Of a DNA stretch of 64,000 bases, positions 24,925-33,663 are shown one piece after another. The stretch comes from Pseudomonas alkylphenolica (GTDB lineage Bacteria; Pseudomonadota; Gammaproteobacteria; Pseudomonadales; Pseudomonadaceae), in the NCBI RefSeq assembly GCF_016009175.1, contig NZ_JADUCM010000010.1:62001-126000 (forward strand), written 5' to 3'. Position 1 is the stretch's first letter, and each line of letters opens with the position of its first letter. A model generated the notes under the pieces. The model had not been told where the DNA came from and did no database searches. It saw nothing but the letters and a program-made list of their open reading frames with translations. Both the position numbers and the translations under genes were made by a program.

Positions 24925-25353
24925 ATGCTTGACCCGACCTTTGATTTTGACAAGATGCTGTGCTTTTCGCTGTATGCGACCGCCAACGCCATGGTTCGTG
25001 ACTATGCCGAGCCGTTGAAGCAGCAGGGCATCACCTATCCCCAGTTGCTGGTGATGGCGGGGCTATGGAACAAGGACGATGTGTCGATCAGCACCTTGAG
25101 CGAACTGACCCTGTTCGACCTCGGCACACTGACTCCGATCGTCAGGCGTCTGGCCAATAACGGCTTTATCACGGTCTACCTTGACCCGGAAGATCGCCGT
25201 CGGCGCAATGTGTTGCTGACGGACAAAGGGCGCGCACTCAAAGCGGAAGCCGCCAAAGTGTTCAACAACATGGCGTGCAAGATCGAGCTTGAGGAGAGTC
25301 AGGTGCAGCAAGTGCTCGACGTGTGTCAGCGGATTCGTTCGCGCTTGCGTTGA
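24925..25353 (+). CDS. MarR-family regulator, OhrR-like
   Basis: A 142-residue winged-helix repressor: ITYPQLLVMAGLWNKDDVSI, DLGTLTPIVRRLANNGFITV, wing LDPEDRRRRNVLLTDKG. The N-terminal MLCFSLYATANAMVRDY contains the cysteine (C13) that in OhrR reacts with organic hydroperoxides; two more cysteines lie in the C-terminal helices (MACKIE, LDVCQRI), as in two-cysteine OhrR proteins. A strong GGGGAGG site precedes the ATG. No ohr gene is adjacent; the decarboxylase-ACP cassette upstream on the same strand is a possible target. Confidence 0.85.
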   Translation: MLDPTFDFDKMLCFSLYATANAMVRDYAEPLKQQGITYPQLLVMAGLWNKDDVSISTLSELTLFDLGTLTPIVRRLANNGFITVYLDPEDRRRRNVLLTDKGRALKAEAAKVFNNMACKIELEESQVQQVLDVCQRIRSRLR

Positions 25354-25371
25354 GCCTCACAGGGGCGAGGT

Positions 25372-25941
25372 TCAGCCCTGAAGGAACGCCGGCGTATTGA
25401 AGTTGCACAATCGCCGGTCGTCGTCGGCAACGTCCAGCGCCCGTACCGGGTGCTTGAGCAGGACATGTTGAAGGCTGCGGTCGCCCTGTCGCCAGGCCTG
25501 CTCAAGGGTGTCGCGCAACGCGCAGGGAATCAGGCTGAACATCGGCTGCCAGTAGCCCGCCTGACGGGCCATCGTCGGCTCATTGTGGGCATTGGCCCGG
25601 GCCATCAGTGCAAGGATCAGCTCACGGTCGATCAGGGGTGCATCGCCGGCCAGCACCAGCAGCCATGGATGACGCGCCACGCCAAGGCCAGCCAGCACGC
25701 CGGCCAGTGGCCCGGGAAAACCGGCTTCGGCATCACCGACCAGTTGATCCGCATACGACCGGTAGCGGTCCTGGTTGCGGTTGCAGGAGATGATCAGGTC
25801 ATCGGTCAGTGGCCGCACCACGGTTTGCACATGAGCAATCAACGGCTTGCCTTGCCAGCTCACCAGGCCTTTGTCCTGCCCCCCCATGCGCTGGCCGCGA
25901 CCACCGGCCAGCAGAAGAATGGAACAAGCGGCGGCGGGCAT
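25372..25941 (-). CDS. mobA: Molybdenum cofactor guanylyltransferase MobA
   Basis: The 189-residue enzyme transfers GMP to molybdopterin to make the bis-MGD cofactor. The N-terminal nucleotide-binding signature LLLAGGRGQRMGGQDKGLV (residues 9-27), followed by WQGKPLIAHV, the central FPGPLAGVLAGL and VLAGDAPLI, are diagnostic. Length agrees with the family. It is convergent with the MarR gene and has no other cofactor gene beside it. Confidence 0.95.
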   Translation of the reverse strand: MPAAACSILLLAGGRGQRMGGQDKGLVSWQGKPLIAHVQTVVRPLTDDLIISCNRNQDRYRSYADQLVGDAEAGFPGPLAGVLAGLGVARHPWLLVLAGDAPLIDRELILALMARANAHNEPTMARQAGYWQPMFSLIPCALRDTLEQAWRQGDRSLQHVLLKHPVRALDVADDDRRLCNFNTPAFLQG

Positions 25942-26002
25942 CGGCAGGGCTCCAGGCAGTCTCGGCTGCTCACGATCCCATGCCCGCGGGCGCCTGTCCA
26001 GA

Positions 26003-29000
26003 TCACTGCTCCTGTGCGGTGGCCTGAGCGTCTTGTGCTTTCGCCCGGCGTTTGCCGGTCAGGCGCATGACGACGACGAAGAACACCGGTACAAACACCA
26101 CGGCGAGGGTGGCGCTGAGCATGCCGCCGATCACGCCGGTGCCGATCGCCTGCTGGCTGGCCGAGCTGGCGCCGCTGGCAATCGCCAGGGGCACCACGCC
26201 GAGGATGAACGCCAGCGAGGTCATGACGATCGGGCGCAGGCGCAGGCGTGCCGCCTGTACCGTGGCGTCGACCAGGTCATGGCCTTCATCGACCAGGTGC
26301 TTGGCGAACTCGATGATCAGGATGGCGTTCTTCGCCGACAGGCCGATCAGGGTGATCAGGCCGACCTTGAAGAACACATCGTTGGGCATGCCGCGCAGGC
26401 TCACCGCGATCACTGCGCCAAGTACCCCCAAAGGTACGACCAGCAGCACCGAGGTCGGGATCGACCAGCTCTCGTACAGTGCCGCCAGGCACAGGAATAC
26501 CACCAGCAGCGACAAGGCCATGAGCATCGGCGCCTGCGAGCCGGACAGTCGTTCCTGCAGCGACAGCCCGGTCCATTCCAGGCCCATACCCAGCGGTAAC
26601 TGGTCTACCAGGCGCTGCACTTCTTCCATGGCCTGGCCCGAGCTGTAGCCCGGTGCCGGTTCGCCCGACACGGCAATCGCCGGGTAACCGTTGTAGCGCG
26701 TCAGTTGTACCGGGCCGGTGACCCACTTGGCCTGGACAAAGGCAGACAACGGCACCATCTTGCCGCTGCTGTTGCGCACATGGATCTTCAGCAGGTCTTC
26801 GACCTGGGCACGCTGGTCACCTTCGGCCTGTACCACCACGCGTTGCATGCGGCCCTGGTTGGGGAAGTCGTTGACGTAGTTGGAGCCCACTGCAGTGTTG
26901 AGCACATTGCCGATATCGGCAAAGGACACGCCCAGGGCGTTGGCTTGCTTGCGGTCAACTTCAAGCTGTACTTGCGGGCTTTCTGCCAGGGCACTTTCGC
27001 GCACGTTGGCCAGCATCGGGCTCTTTTCGGCATTGGCCAGCAACTGGTCGCGGGCGGCCATCAAGGCGGCATGCCCCAGGCCGCCGCGGTCTTGCAGGCG
27101 GAACTCGAAGCCGCTGGAGGTACCCAGGCCGTCTACGGGCGGCGGCAGCACCGAATAGGCAATCGCATCCTTGAGCTGGCTGAAGGCGGCGTTGGCGCGG
27201 TCGGCAATCGACTGGGCGCTGTCGTCGGCACCGCGTTCGGACCAGTCCTTGAGGGTGGTGAATGCCAGTGCCGCGTTCTGGCCGTTGCCGGAGAAGCTGA
27301 AGCCCAGAATCAGCGTGCTGTTGCTAACGCCCGGCTCGGTGGCATTGTGCGCCTCGATCTGCGCCGCCACCGCTTCGGTCCGCGCGCGGCTGGCGCCTGG
27401 CGGCAGCTGGATGTCGGTGATGGTGTAGCCCTGGTCTTCGGTAGGCAGGAACGAGGAGGGCAGCTGGCTGAAGCCGTATACCAGGCCTGCAACCAGCACC
27501 AGGTACACCATCAGGTAGCGGCCGCTGCGCTTCAGGGCCTGAATGACCCAGCGCTGGTAGCCGTTGGTCAGGCGCTCGAAGCGGCGGTTGAACCAGCCGA
27601 AGAACCCGCGTTTTTCGTGGTGTTCACCCTTGGCGACCGGCTTGAGCAGGGTGGCGCACAGCGCCGGGGTCAGGCTCAGGGCGAGGAACGCCGAGAACAG
27701 GATCGACACCGCCATGGACAGCGAGAACTGCTGGTAGATGACGCCGACCGAGCCTTTCATGAAGGCCATGGGCAGGAACACCGCGACCAATACCAGGGTG
27801 ATGCCGACAATGGCGCCGCTGATCTGGCTCATGGCCTTTTTGGTCGCGTCCCGGGGCGACAGGCCTTCTTCGCTCATGATGCGCTCGACGTTCTCCACCA
27901 CGACGATGGCGTCGTCAACCAAGATGCCGATGGCCAGGACCATGCCGAACAAGGTCAGTACGTTGACCGAGAACCCCATCGCCAGCATGACGGCAAAGGT
28001 GCCCATCAGTGCCACCGGTACCACCAGGGTCGGGATCAGGGTGTAGCGGATGTTCTGCAGGAACAGGAACATCACCGCGAACACCAGGGCCATGGCTTCG
28101 AGCAGGGTGGTAATCACTTGCTGGATCGACACCTTGACGAACGGCGAGGTGTCATAGGGGATGGCGAACTTGGCACCGGTCGGCAGGTAGCGCGACAGCT
28201 CGTCAAGTTTGTCCTGCACCAGGGTCGCCGTTTCCATGGCGTTGGCGCCAGGCGACAGCTGCACGCTGAAGGCGCTGGTGGGCTTGCCGTTGAGGCGGGT
28301 GCCGTACTGGTATTCCTGGCTGCCGATTTCAACCCGGGCAACGTCCCCGATGGTCAGGCGCGAACCGTCCGGGTTTGCGCGCAAGACAATGTCGGCGAAC
28401 TCCTGGGCAGTGCTCAGCTGGCCCTTGATCACCACGTTGGCGGTGATCTCCTGGCTGCCGGTAGTGGGCAGGTCGCCGATGCTGCCGGGAGCCACCTGGG
28501 CATTCTGCGCAGCAATGGCCGCGTTGACGTCATCGGGGGTGAGGTTGTAGCCGATGAGTTTCTGCGGGTCGAGCCAGATACGCATTGCCCGTTCCGAGCC
28601 ATACAGCTGCGCCTTGCCGACACCCTTCAGGCGACGGATTTCGTTCATCACGTTGCGCGCGAGAAAGTCGCTCAGGGTGACTTCGTCGAGGTTGCCGTCT
28701 TCGGCCGTAAGGGTCACCAGCAGCAGAAAGCCGGTGGAGACTTTTTCCACTTGCAGGCCTTGCTGGGTAACCGGACGCGGCAGGCGTGACTCGACCACCT
28801 TGAGGCGGTTCTGGACATCGACCTGGGCCAGGTCCGGGTTGGTGCCAGGCTCGAAGGTGGCCGTGATGGTGGCACTGCCCAGGCTGCTCTGGGAGCTGAA
28901 GTAGAGGAGGTTGTCGGCACCGTTCAGCTCTTCCTCGATGAGGCTGACCACGCTTTCGTCGATGGTCTGCGCCGAAGCGCCGGGGTACACGGCGTAAATC

Positions 29001-29131
29001 TCGACCTGTGGCGGCGCCACGTCGGGGTACTGGGCCACGGGCAACTGCGGAATCGCCAGGGCACCGGCGAGCAGGATGAACAGCGCGACAACCCAGGCAA
29101 ACACCGGGCGATCAATAAAAAACTGCGGCAT
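26003..29131 (-). CDS. RND multidrug efflux inner-membrane transporter (HAE1)
   Basis: The 1042-residue protein is a hydrophobe/amphiphile RND pump: MPQFFIDRPVFAWVVALFIL start, two large periplasmic loops, twelve helices, the proton-relay aspartates in GILVDDAIVVVENVERIM and lysine in GLSAKNAILIIEFAKHLV. It forms a tripartite pump with the adaptor encoded 11 bases upstream. No outer-membrane channel gene is nearby, so it must borrow an OprM/TtgC-type channel. It is similar in layout to MexD- and MexW-like pumps; the divergent two-component system is the likely regulator. Confidence 0.92.
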   Translation of the reverse strand: MPQFFIDRPVFAWVVALFILLAGALAIPQLPVAQYPDVAPPQVEIYAVYPGASAQTIDESVVSLIEEELNGADNLLYFSSQSSLGSATITATFEPGTNPDLAQVDVQNRLKVVESRLPRPVTQQGLQVEKVSTGFLLLVTLTAEDGNLDEVTLSDFLARNVMNEIRRLKGVGKAQLYGSERAMRIWLDPQKLIGYNLTPDDVNAAIAAQNAQVAPGSIGDLPTTGSQEITANVVIKGQLSTAQEFADIVLRANPDGSRLTIGDVARVEIGSQEYQYGTRLNGKPTSAFSVQLSPGANAMETATLVQDKLDELSRYLPTGAKFAIPYDTSPFVKVSIQQVITTLLEAMALVFAVMFLFLQNIRYTLIPTLVVPVALMGTFAVMLAMGFSVNVLTLFGMVLAIGILVDDAIVVVENVERIMSEEGLSPRDATKKAMSQISGAIVGITLVLVAVFLPMAFMKGSVGVIYQQFSLSMAVSILFSAFLALSLTPALCATLLKPVAKGEHHEKRGFFGWFNRRFERLTNGYQRWVIQALKRSGRYLMVYLVLVAGLVYGFSQLPSSFLPTEDQGYTITDIQLPPGASRARTEAVAAQIEAHNATEPGVSNSTLILGFSFSGNGQNAALAFTTLKDWSERGADDSAQSIADRANAAFSQLKDAIAYSVLPPPVDGLGTSSGFEFRLQDRGGLGHAALMAARDQLLANAEKSPMLANVRESALAESPQVQLEVDRKQANALGVSFADIGNVLNTAVGSNYVNDFPNQGRMQRVVVQAEGDQRAQVEDLLKIHVRNSSGKMVPLSAFVQAKWVTGPVQLTRYNGYPAIAVSGEPAPGYSSGQAMEEVQRLVDQLPLGMGLEWTGLSLQERLSGSQAPMLMALSLLVVFLCLAALYESWSIPTSVLLVVPLGVLGAVIAVSLRGMPNDVFFKVGLITLIGLSAKNAILIIEFAKHLVDEGHDLVDATVQAARLRLRPIVMTSLAFILGVVPLAIASGASSASQQAIGTGVIGGMLSATLAVVFVPVFFVVVMRLTGKRRAKAQDAQATAQEQ

Positions 29132-29142
29132 GAATCAGGCCC

Positions 29143-30321
29143 TCACTGGCCGTTGTGCTGAACGATCGCGGGGGCGTCTTTGCCCGCGTTATCGATCCGA
29201 ACCTGGTCGCCCGGGTTGACGTGTTGCAGGCCTTCGATCACCACCTGATCACCCGGGGCCAGGCCCTGGATGACGATCCAGCGGTCGTTCTGTGCGGCCC
29301 CGAGTACCAGCGTGCGCTCGGCGATGCGTTGCTGGGCATCGACCAGCAGCACCCGTGGATGGCCGGCGCTGTCACGCAAGATGGCGCGCTGCGGCACGCT
29401 GATCGCTTGCTGCTTGACGGCCTGCTCCAGGCGCAGGCGGATAAAGCTGCCTGGCAACAGGTCCAGGTCCGGGTTCGGGAACTCGCTGCGCAAGGTGATC
29501 TGCCCGGTGCTCTGGTCGACACTGATGTCGGAGAACAACAGTTTGCCCGGCAACGGATAAGGGGTACCGTCGTCCTGGATCAGGGTGGCGCTGGCCTGGT
29601 TCTGGCCTACTTGCTGCAATTCGCCGGAGCGCAAGGCACGGCGCAGGGCATTGAGTTCGCGGGTCGACTGGGTGACATCGGCGTGAATCGGGTCCAGTTG
29701 CTGGATGGTGGCCAGCGGTGTGGTTTCGTTCTGACCGACGAGTGCACCTTCGGTCACCAGGGCGCGACCGATGCGCCCGGAAATCGGTGCGGTTACCGTG
29801 GCGTAGCCCAGGTTCAGTTGTGCGCGCTCCAGCGCTGCCTTGGCTTCGGCGACGGCGGCATCGGCCTGCATGAGGGCGGCGCGGGCGTTGTCATGGTCCT
29901 GGCGGCTGACGGCGTTGATGGTGATCAGCTCGCGGTAGCGGTCATCCTGCAGGCGCGCCTGGTAGCGGGTGGCCTCGGCCTTGGCCAGGATGGCACGGGC
30001 GCTGTCGACGTCGGCTTTGAACGGTGCCGGATCGATGCGGAACAGCACGTCGCCTTGCTTGACGTCACTGCCTTCACGGTACACGCGCTTGAGCACCACA
30101 CCGGCCACCCGCGCGCGCACTTCAGCGGTGCGCGGGGCCAGGATGCGGCCATTGAGTTCGGTGCTGATGGACAGCGGCTGGGCGCGCACGGTTTCGATGC
30201 TCACGGCGCTTGGCGGTGCTTGCTCTTCACCTGGGTTGCTGTCATTGCAGGCACTGAGCGACAGCGGAATGACGAACAGCGCCAACAGGGCGCGCAGACG
30301 GGCAGGGCTTGGAATGGGCAT
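29143..30321 (-). CDS. RND efflux periplasmic adaptor lipoprotein
   Basis: A 392-residue membrane-fusion protein. The signal sequence ends in lipobox LSAC (IPLSLSACNDS), so it is a lipoprotein. Lipoyl halves (AEVRARVAGVVLKRVYREGS and ATVTAPISGRIGRALVTEGA) flank the alpha-hairpin, followed by beta-barrel and membrane-proximal domains ending GDQVVIEGLQHVNPGDQV. The start at 30319-30321 (MPIPSPARLRAL) is preferred because GGAAGA lies six bases before it. First gene of the pump operon. Confidence 0.9.
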   Translation of the reverse strand: MPIPSPARLRALLALFVIPLSLSACNDSNPGEEQAPPSAVSIETVRAQPLSISTELNGRILAPRTAEVRARVAGVVLKRVYREGSDVKQGDVLFRIDPAPFKADVDSARAILAKAEATRYQARLQDDRYRELITINAVSRQDHDNARAALMQADAAVAEAKAALERAQLNLGYATVTAPISGRIGRALVTEGALVGQNETTPLATIQQLDPIHADVTQSTRELNALRRALRSGELQQVGQNQASATLIQDDGTPYPLPGKLLFSDISVDQSTGQITLRSEFPNPDLDLLPGSFIRLRLEQAVKQQAISVPQRAILRDSAGHPRVLLVDAQQRIAERTLVLGAAQNDRWIVIQGLAPGDQVVIEGLQHVNPGDQVRIDNAGKDAPAIVQHNGQ

Positions 30322-30395
30322 GCGGATCTTCCATAAATGACCCGGCAATGCTAAGGCAGGAGGCCAACGTCCAACTGTTAAGCTGTGTAGGCCGA

Positions 30396-30412
30396 GTGTG
30401 AAAAAGTGTGAA
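30396..30412. promoter_or_regulatory. Direct-repeat response-regulator box between pump and TCS
   Basis: Two copies of GTGTGAA start exactly ten bases apart (30396 and 30406), the arrangement bound head-to-tail by OmpR-family regulators. The box lies in the 157-base gap between the divergent adaptor and response-regulator genes. A closely similar pair occurs upstream of wecB (34842-34857). Confidence 0.5.
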
Positions 30413-30478
30413 GGATTGCACTGGCTGTGCAGAAGGTCCTATATCCTTGCCTGACTTTTCTTGTCTGTCAAATTGCCC

Positions 30479-31180
30479 ATGCCCAACATCCTCCTGGTCG
30501 AAGACGACTGCGCCTTGTCTGAACTGATTGCCAGCTACCTGCAGCGCAACGATTTTTGCGTCAGCGTGATTGCCCGGGGTGACCACGTGCTGGCGGAGGC
30601 CCGGCGCAACAAACCGGACCTGGTCATTCTCGACCTGATGCTGCCAGGGCTCGATGGCTTGCAAGTCTGCCGCTTGCTGCGCGCCGAGTCGCAGTCGCTG
30701 CCGATCCTCATGCTCACCGCGCGCGACGACAGCCATGACCAGGTCCTGGGCCTGGAGATGGGCGCCGACGACTACGTCACCAAACCCTGCGAGCCGCGGG
30801 TACTGCTGGCCAGGGTCCGCACCTTGCTACGCCGCAGCAGCATCAACGAGCCACGCCTGGAAAGCGACCTGATCGTGGTCGGTGGCCTGCGTATCGACCT
30901 GGCCGAGCGCACGGTGTTCTGGCGTGAGCAGGAGGTCGAGCTGTCCAGCGGTGAGTACAACCTGCTGGTGGTGCTGGCGCGTAATGCCGGGGTGGTGCTC
31001 AGCCGTGACCGCATCCTGCAACAACTGCGCGGTATCGAGTTCAACGGCACCGACCGTTCGGTGGACGTGGCCATTTCCAAACTGCGCCGCAAGTTTGACG
31101 ACAGCGCCGGCGAAGCGCGCAAGATCAAGACCGTGTGGGGCAAGGGCTACCTGTTCAGCCGCCTGGAATGGGAGTTCTGA
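30479..31180 (+). CDS. OmpR-family response regulator
   Basis: A 233-residue regulator with a receiver domain (NILLVEDDCALSELIASYLQ; phosphorylated aspartate D52 in LVILDLMLPGLDG; switch residues MLTARDD and VTKPCEPR) and a winged-helix output domain (SGEYNLLVVLARNAGVVLSR, TDRSVDVAISKLRRKF, VWGKGYLF). It belongs to the RstA-like branch. Start ATG 30479; an in-frame TTG six codons earlier is less likely. The kinase gene follows after seven bases. Divergence from the pump operon indicates that it controls the pump. Confidence 0.92.
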   Translation: MPNILLVEDDCALSELIASYLQRNDFCVSVIARGDHVLAEARRNKPDLVILDLMLPGLDGLQVCRLLRAESQSLPILMLTARDDSHDQVLGLEMGADDYVTKPCEPRVLLARVRTLLRRSSINEPRLESDLIVVGGLRIDLAERTVFWREQEVELSSGEYNLLVVLARNAGVVLSRDRILQQLRGIEFNGTDRSVDVAISKLRRKFDDSAGEARKIKTVWGKGYLFSRLEWEF

Positions 31181-31187
31181 GGCGGTC

Positions 31188-32486
31188 ATGCTGAAGATCC
31201 TGGTTCGCCTGTATCTGGTAATCATCGTCGCTTACGCGGGCGCCTTGCTGCTTATTCCTGATGCCATTGTCGGCGCGTTCCATGATCGTTTCATCGCCTA
31301 CAACCTGAACCAGGCCAAGGGTGTGCAGAAGCTGATCGTCGAGCGCTTTCGCCAGGTACCCGCAGACCAGTGGCCAGCAGTCGAGCACGAACTGGCGGCA
31401 GATTTCGCACCGTTGGAGATCGAGCTGCGACGCCAGGACCAGATCGGCCTGTCACATGCCGAGCGCGCACGCCTGGCAGCCGGGGAAAATGTCGTACGCC
31501 TGGGCGACTGGGGCTATTACAAGTCGGCCCTGGCGCCACTGGACCCGACCTGGGCGGTAGAGTTGCGCAACCCCCCGGACCCGCTGGACATCAACCTGAT
31601 TTCCTGGGGCGTAACGGTGCTGATCGTTGCTGCCTTGCTCGGCTGTTTGCTGCTCTGGGTGTGGCCGCATTGGCGCGACCTTGAGCGGCTCAAGGAAACC
31701 GCGCGCAGCCTGGGCCAGGGGCGCCTGTCGGAGCGTACGCAGATCCCGGCGCGCTCAAACATCGGCGAACTGGCTGAGGTGTTCGACACCATGGCCCAGG
31801 ACGTCGAGCGTTTGCTCACTCAACAACGCGAGTTGCTCAATGCCGTCTCCCATGAACTGCGCACGCCACTGACCCGGCTCGATTTCGGCCTGGTGCTGTT
31901 GTTCGACGAAGTCCCGCCGCATTGCCGCAAGCGCTTGCTGGAGCTGGTCGGGCATGTGCGTGAGCTGGACGAACTGGTGCTCGAGCTGCTGTCCTACAGC
32001 CGCCTGCAGAATGCCGATCAGGCCCGTGAACGGGTCGAGGTGTCGTTGCTTGAGCTGGTCGACAGCATCCTTGGCAGCTTTGCCGAAGAACTTGATGGCC
32101 GCAGTATTGAATGGCAAGTACGCGCCGACGACCACTTGCCGCGTTTTGTCCTTGACCCGCGCCTGACCGCCAGGGCCTTGCAGAACCTCGTGCGCAACGC
32201 CATGCGCTATTGCGACCGGCAACTGTTGCTACGCCTGAACCTGGACGCCGAAGGGCAGTGTCTGCTGACCGTCGAAGATGACGGCATCGGCATTCCCCCG
32301 GACCAGCGTGAACTGATTTTCCAGCCGTTCTATCGCCTGGATCGCAGCCGCGACCGCGCGACCGGTGGTTTCGGTCTGGGCCTGGCCATCAGCCGACGGG
32401 CCATCGAAAGCCAGGGTGGAACCCTGACGGTCGGGCAGTCGGCGCTGGGCGGGGCAAAGTTCATCATTCGCCTGCCGCGTGTATAG
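31188..32486 (+). CDS. Sensor histidine kinase (RstB-like)
   Basis: The 432-residue kinase has helix 1 (ILVRLYLVIIVAYAGALLLI), a periplasmic sensor of about 110 residues, helix 2 (SWGVTVLIVAALLGCLLLWV), a HAMP linker, HisKA with the phospho-acceptor in NAVSHELRTPLTRLDFG, and HATPase boxes (NAMRYC, DDGIGIPPDQ, GGFGLGLAISRR). It pairs with the upstream OmpR-type regulator. The ligand is unknown; pump control suggests a cationic or amphiphilic toxicant. Confidence 0.92.
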   Translation: MLKILVRLYLVIIVAYAGALLLIPDAIVGAFHDRFIAYNLNQAKGVQKLIVERFRQVPADQWPAVEHELAADFAPLEIELRRQDQIGLSHAERARLAAGENVVRLGDWGYYKSALAPLDPTWAVELRNPPDPLDINLISWGVTVLIVAALLGCLLLWVWPHWRDLERLKETARSLGQGRLSERTQIPARSNIGELAEVFDTMAQDVERLLTQQRELLNAVSHELRTPLTRLDFGLVLLFDEVPPHCRKRLLELVGHVRELDELVLELLSYSRLQNADQARERVEVSLLELVDSILGSFAEELDGRSIEWQVRADDHLPRFVLDPRLTARALQNLVRNAMRYCDRQLLLRLNLDAEGQCLLTVEDDGIGIPPDQRELIFQPFYRLDRSRDRATGGFGLGLAISRRAIESQGGTLTVGQSALGGAKFIIRLPRV

Positions 32487-32489
32487 CGG

Positions 32490-33578
32490 CTAGACGCGGA
32501 TCTCTTCCCGCCACAATACATAGCGGTCTTTGCCGGCATGCTTGGCCTCGTACAGGGCTTCATCAGCCTTGACCAGGGCGTTGGTCAGGCTGTCGTCCTG
32601 CAAGATGCGGGTCAGGCCGATGCTGATGGTCACCGGGTACTGCGCGGCGTCTTCACGGACCTGCGTGCACAGCGCCGCAACGCGCCGCTCGGCATCGGCT
32701 TGGTTGAGGCCCCAGAGGTAGATGACGAACTCCTCGCCGCCCAGCCGTGCATACTCGAATTCGGTCATCGACGCCTTGATGTTGGCCGCCGTGCGCTTGA
32801 GTACCACATCGCCGATATCGTGGCCGAACTGGTCGTTGACCTTCTTGAAGTTGTCGATGTCGATCATTGCCAGGTAGCGGCTTTGTGCGTCGTCTTCCTT
32901 CAGGTGGGTTTGTGCCTTGGCCATGAACGAACGGCGATTGGGGATTTCCGTCAGGGCGTCTATGTAGGCCTGGTCCAGCAGCACTTTCGACAGGTAGAAG
33001 TTGTACAGCTTGGCGCGGCGCATCTTCAGGTAGGTGTAGATGATCAGGCCGTTGATGAACACCAGGTAGCACACGAACATCAGGCCGCGCAGCTCGAGCA
33101 GGTGCATGTCGGCGACCTGAAACGGCTGGAGGTTGAGCCAGGTAACCGCCAGCACGGCAAAAAACGCCCAGCGTCGCACCGGCAGCACCGAGACGCTGTA
33201 CAGCACACTGGAGCCGCCCAGCACCAGCCAGGCCGGGCGCAAGCCGATCGGCAGGCCTTCGATCACCAGTCGCATGGCCAGGGTTATGACTGCAATGAAC
33301 ACCAGGTTGAGCAGGTCAAAATGCGCGGCCTTGCGGGTGAAGGCGAGGATGATGGTGAGGGTCACCATCACCGTGATGAAGGCCATGGAAATCCAGGTGA
33401 AATCCTGTTGGCCGAGGTAGCTGACGATCAGGTCGAACAGGGTCCAGATGCCGATGCTGACACAGAAGATCAGGATGCAGAACGAGTGCAGGCTTTCGAA
33501 ATCATGTTGGCGAAATTCCTGGCGAAGCTCGGGCGGTGCGACGTTCCTGCGCACCTGTTGCTCTATGGTCTTGTACAT
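32490..33578 (-). CDS. Membrane diguanylate cyclase (GGDEF)
   Basis: A 362-residue protein with about six N-terminal membrane helices (residues 30-185) and a C-terminal GGDEF domain with catalytic motif RLGGEEFVIYL, preceded by DALTEIPNRRSFM and MIDIDNFKKVNDQFGH. The intact GGEEF predicts active c-di-GMP synthesis; no RxxD inhibitory site is obvious five residues before the motif. The membrane part resembles a 5-6TM sensor without named ligand. Its stop lies three bases from the end of the convergent kinase gene. Confidence 0.9.
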   Translation of the reverse strand: MYKTIEQQVRRNVAPPELRQEFRQHDFESLHSFCILIFCVSIGIWTLFDLIVSYLGQQDFTWISMAFITVMVTLTIILAFTRKAAHFDLLNLVFIAVITLAMRLVIEGLPIGLRPAWLVLGGSSVLYSVSVLPVRRWAFFAVLAVTWLNLQPFQVADMHLLELRGLMFVCYLVFINGLIIYTYLKMRRAKLYNFYLSKVLLDQAYIDALTEIPNRRSFMAKAQTHLKEDDAQSRYLAMIDIDNFKKVNDQFGHDIGDVVLKRTAANIKASMTEFEYARLGGEEFVIYLWGLNQADAERRVAALCTQVREDAAQYPVTISIGLTRILQDDSLTNALVKADEALYEAKHAGKDRYVLWREEIRV

Positions 33579-33663
33579 GCTGGCCTTGCGAATTCAATAA
33601 ATGCTGGATGAAGGCAGTGGCAGTTGCAGGGGGCACAGGTTAGCGCAAATTTGAACGTTCCAT

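Noticed and set aside
24741..24932. A 63-codon frame upstream of and overlapping the MarR gene.
   Set aside because: It starts with TTG and has no ribosome site or recognisable sequence; the region is better explained as regulatory leader.
26705..28789. A 694-codon open frame antisense to the RND transporter.
   Set aside because: Histidine/glutamine/glycine-rich shadow translation with no domain; the minus strand is a full RND pump.
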